64,000 bases of DNA from Cranoglanis bouderius (Eukaryota; Chordata; Actinopteri; Siluriformes; Cranoglanididae). Below the pieces are notes generated by a model that was not told the origin of the DNA, searched no databases, and saw nothing but the letters and a program-made list of their open reading frames with translations. The position numbers and the translations under genes are program-made. Below, one piece after another: positions 1 through 11,129 of the stretch; position 1 is the first letter of the stretch; every line of letters starts with the position of its first letter. Location of the stretch: the NCBI GenBank assembly GCA_023630585.1, contig CM042540.1:21010574-21074573 (forward strand). Direction: 5' to 3'.

Positions 1-337
1 ATAGCTGCTGTGTGCTGTAACAAATTCTTAATTATAAAGATTAGTGAGCCCATTCCAGAAGCAGCCATGCAAGCCCAAGCCATGACACTACCCCCACCAT
101 GGTTGACTGATGAGCTTCTATGTTTTGGATCATGATCAGATCCTTTCTTTCTCCACACTTTGGCCTTTCCATGACTTTGGTAGAGGTTAATCTTGGTTCC
201 AGAACTTTTGTGGCTCCTTTTCAGGACATTCCAAATTGTTGTATTGGCTATGCCCAATGCTTGTGCAATTGCTCTGATTGATTTTCCCTCTTTTCTCAGC
301 TTCAAAATGGCTTGCATTTCATTTTTGTGAAATGACA
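1..337 (-). pseudogene. Internally deleted Tc1-like transposase, runs off window edge
   Basis: The reverse strand is open from an ATG at 335-337 to the window edge, about 112 codons. It starts with a helix-turn-helix that reads KSIRAIAQALGIANTTIWNV. It then jumps directly to the catalytic-domain tail (VWRKKG, NHGGGSVMAW, CMAASGMG). In complete Tc1-like transposases about 100 residues lie between these blocks, so an in-frame internal deletion has removed the second HTH and the first catalytic Asp region. A non-functional copy is inferred. The element ends cannot be seen because the copy leaves the window. Confidence 0.75.
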
Positions 338-839
338 TTTGAGTTTAGAAATGGTAACTGCTGAGAGATCCTTCAAAATCAAAAAAGGCAAGGTTTGAGG
401 AGCATGGCCATTTTTTTTTACCAGTCTTTACAAATGTGGTGAGCAGAAAAGAATCTCAGAACGCTTAAGCCAGTGAACCTTAAGGCATATGGCTACAAAC
501 AGCAGAAGACCACTTTGGGTTCCTCTTTTATTAACCAAGAACTACAGGTTACAGGTTCACAGAAACTGGAATGTCATGTTAATAAAGACAAAATAGCACA
601 AAATGCTTGCTGTGTTTTCTGTTGACAAATGTCTTAAGTCAGATTGTTTTCCACTTTTGTGGAACAAAGAACAAACCCAGCACCAATAGCTATAAGAAAA
701 ATACACAGAATGGTATGAAGAAGTGAGGCTAGAACTGATTTCTTCTAGCCCAGACTGTAGATACATTCAGCCAGTTGGTAACAGTCATGTCAGGTGATTG
801 CAAAGAGAGAAACACCCTCTAGATGTTGTGCACATTTGG

Positions 840-1230
840 GCTGATATTTTTCACCCTGCGTTACTGTCACTGACTCTGATTGATGTCGGGCTTGAATGGC
901 CCAAGCACATTCCAGTCAAGATGCTGGAGCTTATGGGAACACTGTGAAGGGAAATACAAAAACACTAGTCCCTTTTCAAACGCAATGCAATCCTCCAATG
1001 CACCCAGGAGGTCCCTCGTTGGCTGAATCTTTTTTTTTTTTTTTTTTTTGTGAAAGATCCAAAACAATGGAGGTAGACTGATCCCTTGTATATTTACAGC
1101 CAGTGCCATGGTGACAAGGGTTCCATGTTCAGAGGAGGTCATAGCACCAACCTGCTTCATGCCCTTGGTTGCTATGATCTTCTCTGGGGTCTGGACTGTG
1201 GTCATGCAGGTCTCAACTATATTCCAGACA
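840..1230 (-). pseudogene. pogo/Tigger-like DDE transposase fragment
   Basis: The reverse strand encodes a block typical of pogo-type DDE_1 transposases: TTVQTPEKIIATKGMKQVG, then GTLVTMALAVN and a LPPLF motif. The block normally just before it (N-M-D-E-T) is degraded to N-I-V-E-T, so the first catalytic Asp is lost. An A-run (about 20 T on the + strand, 1028-1048) replaces part of the middle of the domain. The Tc1-like element at 1233 inserted immediately beside this relic, so the relic is probably the older of the two. Confidence 0.6.
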
Positions 1231-1232
1231 TA

Positions 1233-2793
1233 CAGTGCCTATGGAAAATCTTCATACAATGTCAAAATCCTTACCTTTTGTCTCATTACACCCTGAAAAT
1301 TAAAATAAATTAAATCTAACTTTTGCCAGCTGTATTTACACATTAAAATGCTTGACATCTAAGTGAAAATAACAGTTTAAAAAATTCTGAACAATTATTT
1401 AAATTTAATTAATGAAATACCTGGTTTGGATAAGTGATCATAAACTTGCTCAGGTACAACCAGTCACTTCCCAGATCACACATCATGCTAATTGCCCCCC
1501 ACCTGACATCAATTGCAGTGGTTTTGATTACTTCATAAGAAAACCGGCTGTTCCATGATGATTTCATTACGAGTAGTCCATGGCAGTGCAAAGAATACAC
1601 CAAACAAGCAAAGGTGCTTTCAAAAGGGCTCCGGGACAAAGTTGTGGAAAGGCACAAGTTAGGAGAAGGATACAAAAAGAGGCTTTAACTATCCCTCTGA
1701 GTACCGTTCAGAGCATTATTAAGAAGTGGAAAGCGTGTGGCACCACCAACACCTTGCTTAGATCAGGCCGTCCCTCTAAACTGGATGACTGAGCCAGGAG
1801 GATATTGATCAGGGAAGCTACCAAGAGGCCAATGGCAACTTTGAAGGACTTACAAGTCGTTATGGCAGAGATTGGTCAGTCTGTGCATGTGACAACAATC
1901 TCACAAGCTTTACACAAAGCTGGCCTATATGGCAGGGTGGCAAGAAAGAAGCCTCTTCTGAAAAGGCTTTGCAAAAAAACCACTTGGAAGATTCTAATGC
2001 CATGTGGCAAAAGGTTTTATGGTCAGATGAGACCAAGATTGAACTTTTTGGACTGAACTGCAAATGTTATGTTTGGCGAAAACCAAACACAGTACACCAC
2101 CCAAAACACAACATACCTACTGTGAAGCATGGTGGTGGCAACATTATGTTGTGAGGGTGTTTCTCTTCAGCGGGGACTGGGCAATTGGTCAGGATTGAAG
2201 GGAAAATGGATGCTGCCAAGTACACCCAAATTCTTGAGAAAAACCTGCGGTCCTCTGCTAGACAGCTGAAGATGGGCAGGTGGTTCACCTTCCAGCACAA
2301 CATCAACCCTAAACACACCACCAAAAAAACTACACAGAGGCTTAAGGATACGAAGGTGAATGTCCTTGAGTGGCTAAGTCAGAGCCCTGACCTAAATCCA
2401 ATTGAAAATCTGTGGATGGACCGCTCACCACAAAATGTGACTGAACTCGAACAATTCTGCAAGGATGAACGGGCAAATATTCCCCACTCTAGGTGCGCAA
2501 AGCTAATAGAGACATATCCAAACAGACTGATGGCTGTAATTAAAGCAAAAGGTGGCTCTATGAAGTATTAAATCGTGGGACTGATCACTTTTCCAACTCT
2601 GTTATTCTAGTTTTCTTTTTTTTTTTTAACGTTTCCGAACTGTTGCCTTTTTACGTTACTTGAATGTTGTTAGGCAGAATGTGTAAATAAAGCTGGAACA
2701 AAAAAATATATTTTAATGGGTTTTGATTTCAGGCTGTAAGACAAAAAAAAAGTGACTATTTCAAAGGGGTATGATGATTTTCGATAGGCACTG
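1233..2793 (+). mobile_element. Tc1-like transposon A
   Basis: The element begins CAGTGCCTATGGAAAATC and ends GATTTTCGATAGGCACTG, an imperfect inverted pair. It is flanked by TA on both sides (1231-1232 and 2794-2795), which is the Tc1/mariner target duplication. It is about 1.56 kb long, normal for the superfamily. It carries one decayed transposase gene on the + strand. Confidence 0.88.
1580..2571 (+). pseudogene. Tc1-like transposase pseudogene (element A)
   Basis: Pieces of one transposase lie in several frames. The N-terminal DNA-binding part (1580-1792) has the TVQSIIKKWKACGTTNTL segment and the GRPSKL linker. The next pieces (1805-2154) include LWSDETKIELFG with the first catalytic Asp and KHGGGNIML. 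The C-terminal piece (2185-2571) has the FQHNINPKH motif, in which the usual second catalytic Asp is Asn. It also has SPDLNPIENLW with the DD34E Glu and the closing IKAKGGSMKY. Frameshifts, stops and the Asp-to-Asn change make it inactive. Confidence 0.85.
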
Positions 2794-2795
2794 TA

Positions 2796-3590
2796 CCATG
2801 CCTCCAGGCCATGATGCCCCCGAACTGTCACCAGGTTGTCAAAAAAAGGTAGGAACAGGCAATGCCTATTGAAGCTGGTTGTCCTGGGGAGCCTGGTGGC
2901 CTGGGGACACCTGATGGCTAAATTTCTATTCTGGCCACTTGGGTCCTCCTCCAGGACTCCAGAACTGCTGGCTGGAAAGAGAATCTCTAAACATTTAATG
3001 ATAAAATCATTTAAAAAAGTTACTTAGATGACTTTTGTACCCTGTCTTCAGCAATTCATCACTCCCTTTCTTCTGCAGAGATGTGACATGGCATATGACA
3101 TATTCTTGGCAACACCACAGACTGGTGCTCCCTGCCTCAAAATTATATAATAAAGCTTTCTTCAAGAACTCCACTGGCACTAAGCCTCTCTTTCATTTTG
3201 TATGTGTTGGGATTCTGTAAAAATAAACAATTAAAAATTGTCCTGTGTATTTTTTTATGTTATAGTAACCATGGCAAAACCAAAGTTTTAAACCATAGTA
3301 TGCTGCAGCTCTTGACTGGTGCAACAGAAAAGTCTTAACCTTATCATCCAGAGTTTGTGAGTTTAAATCCTGACAATGCCACACAGCCATGGAATGGTTG
3401 GGAGTCTGAGAGAGCAAAATTGGCTGTGCTTTCAGTGTGGGAGGGATGACAAACACTCTCTCTCCTCTCAATCACAATGACACTAGCCAAATGTGGGCAT
3501 ATTTGAGCTCATGCATGTGGAAGTGGGCATGTAGCACTTTCCTCCAAAAACTTTGCACAAGCAACGGTTGGCCCTCTGATTTTAAGTTAC
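2796..3590. other. No gene recognised
   Basis: This stretch has scattered short ORFs without family motifs, no clear inverted ends and no simple repeats. I see nothing that I can assign. Confidence 0.5.
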
Positions 3591-3594
3591 ATAT

Positions 3595-3873
3595 CTGCTG
3601 GGGAAAAAAACTGTAGAAACCCTCATAGAATTTTTAATGGTTATAATGGGAATTTTATTGGTTTTAAGGTTAATTTGCATCTTGGTGATTTAAATCTACT
3701 GGTAATTTGTTGCCTTCTATTAGTGGCATGTTATGTCTACTGGATACCATTAAGGACCAATAATAGTAATGGTAATGGTTTTAATGGGTAGCTGATGGTT
3801 TGTAATGGTATTTGTAGTGGAAAACATTAGAATTTCTGTGATGGTTTCTATTGGGGTTTTTTTTTCAGCAGGG
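3595..3873. mobile_element. Short MITE-like inverted-repeat element
   Basis: The left end (CTGCTGGGGAAAAAAACTGT, then AGAAACC) is an imperfect inverted copy of the right end (GGTTTCTATTGGGGTTTTTTT, then CAGCAG). The interior, about 280 bp, is rich in ATGG/TAATGG words and has no coding potential. It is probably a non-autonomous DNA transposon. The family is not identified and no clear target duplication was found. Confidence 0.5.
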
Positions 3874-3879
3874 ATGAGC

Positions 3880-5240
3880 AACAAGTGGTATCTATCATGT
3901 GATAGGGGAGAACTGGCTGAAAAATTAGGAACAAAAAAAACATAAAAAACATGGTAGCCATAATATCCATGTTTACCATAGTTTTGTGGTGAAAAAACAT
4001 GGATAACATCTTCATTATGTCTGCATCAATTCATCCTTACATGTACATCTTTTCTGTACCAGTGCCAGCACTTTTTACTACTCTTAACAGTCTGTGTGGG
4101 AATTTATTTCAGCTGCAGTAAAATTTAATATTTGAAAATGAATTCTGCGTACCACAAGTGGCACCCACAATTTCTTCTGGTCTAGCTAACAGAGTTAGCA
4201 TATGTAGGCACACTTAGTGTAGGCCAAAGTGTACATAACTGCATAGATTTCAGTTTTTAAACATGTAAGGGAAAAAAATAACCTTTTGTTCTGTACCTGG
4301 CTCCGTTGAAATGGGGAACCAGGCCATGTTTAAGAAAATATCAAAAAGTGTATCAGTAACTGGGATGTTGATGTTCCTAAAGACTGCCAAGATAAAGTAT
4401 ATTCAAATGTTTAAAAGAAAAAAAACAACAACACAGAAATATTAAGGATGGTGTGTTCTCCCACCCTTTCATCTGAAAAAAGCTGAAATTTGCAGTATGC
4501 TTATTCAATTAATTGTATTTATTTATTATTATTAATATTTTTACCTCCGATCAAGTCAGGTTTCAGAATGCAGTCCAAGTTTGATAGAGCAGATAACATT
4601 GTTAACAATAAAGCTTTTGTTGGCCAGTGATCTAATATTGAGACAACTAATTTTATAGTAAATATAGAGAAATTAGAACTTGGTTCCAAAGACTTGATGT
4701 GCACAATATTTTCTGCATGAGCATACTTTATAAGTGAACCATCCAGACCACAAGGGGGAGCAATATATTTGTTACATCTATTTGGATAGTGGCCACATCT
4801 TCTAAAAAGTGCAGGCCATTTCTAAAACAGATAAAAAAACTATCAATTAAACCAAAACTTTGGGATCTACATTGTAATTGGATCAAGGAATGAAGACTGA
4901 GTAGGCTGCGAAAACATTTATACCCACAACCTAGTGTGGGAATTGGACCAGACGTCTCTCTCACATTTCTCTAGGAGCGCAAACAGAACTAAAAGGTTAC
5001 TTTGAGCAGTTCAGTCTGGAGTTTTGAAATGTTTGTCAGCGTGGATGATCATTTTTGGACTATGGGATGTTGAGATAATACGCCCGGAAGCTTAAAGGTT
5101 ATGCCAGACACTCTGGAGCCAGAGTAGTAGAGTGTTAGAGTCTGGAGCTCCCCCAACGAATTTGACAGTGACAAAGCAGTAAACTGTGCCATAGGCTTGA
5201 CCAGCTTCTTTACATTATGGATGATGGACAGCCATGCAAC
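3880..5240. other. No gene recognised
   Basis: AT-rich sequence with only short ORFs lacking domain motifs. No inverted ends or microsatellites stand out. Confidence 0.45.
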
Positions 5241-5330
5241 AGTCATGAACAAGGTCAAGTCAAGTCACCTTTATTTATAGAACACATTTAAACAACAAGT
5301 ATCACGCAAAATCTTGTACAATAAAAGCAA
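5241..5330. repeat. Dispersed fish repeat fragment
   Basis: It contains the stretch beginning TCAAGTCAAGTCACCTTTAT, a wording I recognise from a very common fish interspersed repeat. The ends are unclear. Confidence 0.4.
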
Positions 5331-5496
5331 GCAGATCTAAACAGTAATGAAATAAAATACAGATAAAATGAAATAACAAAATAATTTAAAATAAATTAGT
5401 ATAAGTATAATTATCATCAAGTATAAATGTAAATGTAAATGTAAATTCACATTTTTCAAGTTTTCTATAAGTACGCAGATGTTACTTTAATATTAA

Positions 5497-5500
<4 letters not shown>

Positions 5501-5582
<82 letters not shown>
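5501..5582. repeat. (AT)n microsatellite
   Basis: A pure TA array of about 80 bp runs up to five bases before the TA duplication of the adjoining Tc1-like element. The AT-rich array is a plausible TA target. Confidence 0.95.
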
Positions 5583-5588
<6 letters not shown>

Positions 5589-5590
5589 TA

Positions 5591-7100
5591 CAGGTGCATC
5601 TCAATAAATTAGAATGTCATGGAAAAGTTCGTTTATTTCAGTAATTCAACTCAAATTGTGAAACTCGTGTATTAAATAAATTTAATGCCACAGACTGAAG
5701 TAGTTTAAGTCTTTGGTTCTTTTATTTGTGATGATTTTGGTTCACATTTAACAAAAACCCACCAATTCACTATCTCAACAAATTAGAATATGGTGACATG
5801 CCAATCAGCTAATCAACTCAAAACACTTGCAAAGGTTTCCTGAGCCTTCAAAATGGTCTCTCAGTTTGGTTCACTAGGTAAGCCACAAACATTCATTGCC
5901 AAAGAAGCTGGCTGTTCACAGAGTGCTGTATCCAAGCATGTTAACAGAAAGTTGAGTGGAAGGAAAAAATTGTGGAAGAAAAAGATGCACAACCAACCGA
6001 GAGAACTGCAGCCTTATGAGGATTGTCAAGCAAAATCGATTCAAGAATTTGAGTGAAATTCACAAGGAATGGACTGAGGCTGGGGTCAAGGCATCAAGAG
6101 CCACCACACACACACGTGCCAAGGAATTTGGCTACAGTTGTCGTATTCCTCTTGTTAAGCCACTCCTGAACCACAGACAACGTCAGAGGCGTCTTACCTG
6201 GGCTAAGGAGAAGAAGAACTGGACTGTTGACCAGTGGTCCAATATCCTCTTTTCAGATGGGAGCAAGTTTTGTATTTCTTTTGGAAACGAAGGTCCTAGA
6301 GTCTGGAGGAAGGGTGGAGAAGCTCATAGCCCAAGTTGCTTGAAGTCCAGTGTTAAGTTTCCACAGTCTGTGATGATTTGGGGTGCAATGTCATCTGCTG
6401 GTGTTGGTCCATTGTGTTTTTTGAAAACCAAAGTCACTGCACCCGTTTACCAAGAAATTTTGGAGCACTTCATGCTTCCTTCAGCTGACCAGCTTTTTGA
6501 AGATGCTGATTTCATTTTCCAGCAGGATTTGGCGCCTGCCCACTCTGCCAAAAGCACCAAAAGTTGGTGAAATGACCATGGTGTTGGTGTGCTTGACTGG
6601 CCAGCAAACTCACCAGACCTGAACCCCATAGAGAATCTATGGGGTATTGTCAAGAGGAAAATGAAAAACAAGAGACCAAAAAATGCAGATGAGCTGAAGG
6701 CCACTGTCAAAGAAACCTGGGCTTCTATACCACCTCAGCAGTGCCACAAACTGATCACCTCCATGCCACGCTGAATTGAGGCAGCAATTAAAGCAAAAGG
6801 AGCCCCTACCAAGTATTGAGTACATGTACAGTAAATGAACATACTTTCGAGAAGGCCAACAATTCACTAAAAATGTTTTTTTCTTTGTCTTATGAAGTAT
6901 TCTAATTTGTTGAGATAGTGAATTGGTGGGTTTTTGTTAAACGTGAGCCAAAATCATCACAATTAAAAGAACCAAAGACTTAAACTACTTCAGTCTGTGT
7001 GCATTGAATTTATTTAATACACGAGTTTCACAATTTGAGTTGAATTTTACTGAAATAAACAAACTTTTCCACGACATTCTAATTTATTGAGATGCACCTG
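5591..7100 (+). mobile_element. Tc1-like transposon B with long inverted repeats
   Basis: The element starts CAGGTGCATCTCAATAAATT and ends with the inverted counterpart. TA lies on both sides (5589-5590 and 7101-7102). The inverted repeats run about 200 bp (5591-5790 against 6900-7100) with few differences, including the shared phrase for CCACCAATTCACTATCTCAA. Total length is 1,510 bp. It encodes a decayed transposase on the + strand. Confidence 0.92.
5853..6819 (+). pseudogene. Tc1-like transposase pseudogene (element B)
   Basis: The N-terminal part (5853-6056) has the HTH AKEAGCSQSAVSKHV. It shifts frame near 5990 into the catalytic part (5956-6570), which has LFSDGSKF with the first Asp, SVMIWGAMSSAG, and FQQDLAPAH with the second Asp. 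A TGA at 6568-6570 interrupts the frame, which resumes with LDWPANSPDLNPIENLWG carrying the Glu. A second stop near 6772 precedes the closing IKAKGAPTKY at 6819. All three catalytic residues survive, but one frameshift and two stops make this copy inactive. Confidence 0.9.
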
Positions 7101-7212
7101 TATATATATTGTCTTCAAGACAAAATTCAATTCAAGAAATTCAAAATTCAAGAGAGAGAAAAAAAGAAGGCAGGTCAGGGACTGACTGTTTATAGCTGCT
7201 ATAATGTTAATA

Positions 7213-8341
7213 AAGTGTTGGGGAAAAGTATTTGATTACTGGTGTTTTTGTGTATATCTCATACTAAATAGTTTTAGATATTCAAATAAAATACAACATA
7301 AAACCAAGGCAACCTGAGTAAACACACATACAAAACAAAAAACACATACAGTTTTTATTTATCTTTTGTATTTTTTTTATTGAAGCAAAAAAAAAAAGTT
7401 ATCCAATGCCTATCACCAATGTAAAAAAACTAATTGTTTGGTTTAGTTGTGTTTGGTTTACGCCAGATGTAATGGGGCCCCTGTCTGCCAAGCAGTTCCA
7501 CTTTTGGCTCATCAGTCCACAGAACATTCTCCTAAAAGTTTTGAGGATCATCAAGGTATGTTTTGGCACAATTTAGACAAGCCTTAATGTTCTTCTGGGT
7601 TAGCAGTGGTTTTCACCTCCCCACTCTTCCATGGATGCCATTTTTGCCAAGTGTCTTTCTGATAGTGGAGTAATGAACAGTGACCTTTATTGATGCAAGA
7701 GAGGCCTGTAGATCCTTTGATGTTGTCCTTGGCTCTTTTGTGACTTCCTGGATTAGTAGTTGCTGTGCTCTTGGAAGAATTTCGGAAGGTCGGCCACTTC
7801 TGGGGTGGTTCACTACTGTGTTTTTCCATTTGGAGATAATGGCTCTCACTGTGGTTTCATTGGAGTCCCAGAGCCTTTGAAATAGCTTTGTAACCCTTCC
7901 CAGACTGATATATTTCAATCACCTTCTTCCTCATCATTTCTGGAATTTCTTTCGACTTTGGCATAGTGTGTTACTGGGTAAGACCTTTTAACCAGCTACA
8001 TGCTGTTGAAAAGGTTATATTTAAGTGTTGATTTGATTGAACAGGGTTTGCAGTAATCAGGCCTGGTTGCATATCGTCCAGCTGAACCCCATTATGAATG
8101 CAATTTCATAGATTTGGGGAATTAGTAACTGCAGGGGCAAATGCATTTTCACACAGGCCCAGATGGTATTGGATAACGTTTCTGCTTCAATAAATAACAC
8201 CAACATTTAAAAAACTATATTTTGTGTTTACTCAGGTCACCTTTGTTTTATCTTAGATTTTGTTTTAATTTTTGAAACAATTTAGTAAGAGATGTACACA
8301 AAAACAGAAGAAATCAGAATAAATACTTTTTAACAGCACTG
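7213..8341 (-). mobile_element. Tc1-like transposon C, internally deleted
   Basis: The right end (AATACTTTTTAACAGCACTG, then TA) and a diverged left end (AAGTGTTGGGGAAAAGTATTT) are inverted copies. Both ends also share the sequence around CTCAGGTTGCC/CTCAGGTCACC. The element is only about 1.13 kb because the part of the transposase between the first catalytic Asp and the C-terminus is missing. It is the same family as copy D at 9.3-11.0 kb, in opposite orientation. Confidence 0.75.
7440..7964 (-). pseudogene. Tc1-like transposase remnant (element C)
   Basis: A reverse-strand ATG at 7962-7964 opens a typical Tc1 start. The gene continues in two frames with the HTH TVRAIISKWKNT, the SGRPSEILPRAQQ linker and LASIKVTVHYSTIRKTLGK. 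Weakly readable sequence around 7460-7540 corresponds to the first catalytic Asp region. The second Asp and the DLNPIE block are absent. Internal deletion plus frameshift make it a relic. Confidence 0.8.
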
Positions 8342-8343
8342 TA

Positions 8344-9186
8344 GGTGATAACACAAACTAAATTGTCTTGTGGGTTTTTCACGTAATGAATGTATATAAT
8401 GATTAAAAAAGCACAAAGTGTCTATCAGTTGATTTTAAAAAATTGCAATCGTTGGAATTAAAAAGTCTACTGCTTGGAAAGGGTTTATAAAAAGTGTTAT
8501 TCCATAATCTCAGGGCTGCAACAGCAAAAGACTGGTCACTTTTCATTTGAGTCTAAGGAATAGTTAAAAGCAGCTGGTTAGAAGATCTTAAAGCATCTTA
8601 AAGCAGATGTTAGTGTGCAAATTCCACTGTGCTTATCATAGACAGAAGTCAGTAGCTTTGTAAGACACATAGAAGAGCAGCTCACTTTCTTGGGCTTCAC
8701 TGCAAGCCAGGCTCAAAGGTCTGAGGCTTGACAGTGAGAATCTGTTCAGGGAACATTAGTATCCTTTTCACCTATTGAGGTGGTAGCATGGACCGAAACC
8801 AACAGGGAATCCAAAAGTTCCTCGTAATCCTTGATCTGCCAAAGCATGGATATCCTGCCTTGCAGTTCACTAATCCTCTGACTAAGAGGCCACAGCTGTC
8901 ACAGCCATTAGGCAAGGTTAGAGGAATAGTAAGTAGAAGGATCAGGCTCCAGTAAGCTTAAATCCTGTTCCCATTTTCTTACAAGCTGTCCTTTCTGTCC
9001 TTTTCTATGTTAGCCATTGGTGGTCTGGGGCTATTTTGGCCATTTTCGTATGCTTTTGATTTTGCCTATATATAAAACCATAAAAAAAATTTTACCATGC
9101 AATATAATATAATTCTCTGTGTTCACTTAAACACTTAAATGTTCACACAAACATACTATATCAATACACTTCACCCAAAACCAAAC
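8344..9186. other. No gene recognised
   Basis: No ORF with motifs and no clear repeat structure were seen. Confidence 0.45.
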
Positions 9187-9320
9187 ATCCATCCATCCAC
9201 TATCTGTACCGCTTATCCTACACGTGGGGAGCCTGGAGCCTATCCCAGGGGACTCAGGGCACAAGGCTGGGGACACCCTGGAGAGGGTGCCAACCCATCA
9301 AAGTGCATAATCGCATATAT
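9187..9320 (+). repeat. Dispersed fish repeat fragment
   Basis: The text beginning CATCCATCCACTATCTGTAC and including GGAGCCTATCCCAGGGGACT and GGGTGCCAACCCATC is a very common fish repeat wording. A different part of what looks like the same repeat is at 44.88 kb. Confidence 0.5.
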
Positions 9321-9330
9321 ACTTTCACAC

Positions 9331-10995
9331 ACTACAGGCCTCTCTTGCATCAATAAAGGTCACTGTTCATTTGTTAGGTTCCCGCTCCCCCGCTCTCTCG
9401 CTGCGAAGCTAGCGAGTGGCATACTTCTGCATTCCACTGAGCGCCTTCCAGCGCTATTCATAAAAACCCTCTGGACTGTCATTCATAGACTCTCGTTATG
9501 TTTTCGTTCACGTCATGTCTCCGCCTCCTGTGTTTCCCCATGTGCTCATGTTTTCGTTCACGTCATGTCTCCGCCTCCTGTGTTTCCCCATGTGCTCATG
9601 TTTTGGTTTGTGTCATGTCTCCGCCTCCTTAATTCTTACTGGTTCATGTTTGTCTAATTCATTCTGTGTATTATGAGTTTCAGCTGTCTGTGATTTTCTG
9701 TGTGTTTAAATGCCTCGCTCCGTGTCTGCTTCGGCTCGGAATATTAGATGAGTTTAACCTTGCCTTAGTTTAGATTGAACTTAGATATTTACCGTAGCCA
9801 TTTGTTCGTGGTTTCCAAACCACTTCCTTGCATGAGCTTTTTCCCGTAGCTCATTATTCGTGGTTCCCAGACCACCTTTCTAGCTTCGCGTATTTATCCT
9901 GTAGCTCATAATTCGTGGTTCCCAGACCACCTCCTAGCCTTGCGTGTGTTTCCCTGTGTTTTTTGGATAACTGCCTTTTTGTGGATTACTGTGTTTTTTT
10001 TGGATTACTGCTTCTTCGGCTAAGTACATTATCATTTTGGATTACTGTTACCTTTTTTGTCATGATTTATGTTTGATGGTCTTTTGTGTGTTCGTTTATT
10101 TTTGAACTTCCAGTTCCTAATAAACTGACCACTTTCCCCTGCGAGTGCATCCTGCTTCTCTCCACGTGTCGTAACATCATTATTCCACTATCAGAAAGAC
10201 ACTAGGCAAAAATGCCATCCATGGAAGAGTGGGGAGGCGAAACCATGGTGTCAACCAAACACAGAATTCCGCAAAAAGAACATCATATCTACAGTCAAGC
10301 ATGGTGTTGGATTTGCTGCTTCAGGGCCTGGGCAACTTGCAATAATTGAGGGAAACAAATTCTGCTCTCTACCAGAAAATCGTAAAGGAGAATGCCGGTC
10401 TTCAGTCCGTAAGTTGAAACTGAAGCGCAACTGGATTATGCAGAAAGACAATGATCCAAAGCATAGAAGTAAGTCCACCTCTGACTGACTCAGAAAAAGC
10501 AAAATTAAAGTTTTGGAGTGGCCTAGTCAAAGTCCTGACTTGAACCCAATTAAGATGCTGTGACAGGACCTGAAACGGGCAGTTCATGGTCGAAAACCCT
10601 CCAATGTGGCTGAACTAAAACAGTTCTGCAAAGAAGAGTGGGCCATAATACTACCACAGTACTGTGAAAGACTGATTTCCAGTTATCAGAAGCTTTTGGT
10701 TGCAGTTATTGCTGTTAAAGGTGGTACAACCAGATTTAATTTAAGTTTAAGGGGGCAATTAGTTTTTCACATTGGTGATAGGCGTTGGATAACTTTTTAT
10801 GCTTCAATAAAATAAATAAATAAATATAAAAAAAACAACAAATAAATAAATATAAAAAAAAACAACTGCATTGTGTGTTTACTCAGGTTGCGTTTCTTAT
10901 GTTGTATTTATTTTGACAATCTAAAACTATTTAATATGAGATATACACAAAAACAGAAGAAATCAGGATGGGGCAAATACTTTTTTACAGCACTG
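9331..10995 (+). mobile_element. Tc1-like transposon D, 5'-truncated and split by a solo LTR
   Basis: It starts inside a transposase (around GCCTCTCTTGCATCAATAAA), which matches the reverse strand of copy C near 7690. It continues after the LTR at 10177 to a normal right end (ACAGCACTG, TA at 10996-10997). The C-terminal gene part shows DE-like catalytic context and KQFCKEEWAIILPQ followed by AVIAVKGG. Removing the LTR and one TCATT restores the sequence seen in copy C. The 5' half is missing. Confidence 0.85.
9372..10176 (+). mobile_element. Solo LTR, 805 bp, flanked by TCATT duplication
   Basis: The segment begins TGTTAGGTTCCC and ends GTGTCGTAACA, so it has TG...CA ends. It is bracketed by TCATT at 9367-9371 and 10177-10181. 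Just inside its 3' part is AATAAACTGACCACTTTCCC, a likely polyadenylation signal, so transcription is to the right. It contains a direct duplication of a roughly 50-bp block (9495-9600) and about three copies of a block around TTCGTGGTTCCCAGACCACC. No internal retroviral genes lie beside it, which points to LTR-LTR recombination. Confidence 0.88.
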
Positions 10996-11129
10996 TAGAT
11001 AGTTAGATAGATTGATTGATCGGTCAAAGCAATCGGTCGATTAGCAGGCAAGTTTTTTTATTTTTTTTTTATCTACATTTAGAAGTACATTAGAAATTTA
11101 TAAGTGAATATTGTAGCAATAATTTATTT

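Noticed and set aside
9139..9657. A 172-codon ORF
   Set aside because: It crosses a dispersed repeat, a Tc1 fragment and a solo LTR, so it is a chance frame over unrelated pieces.
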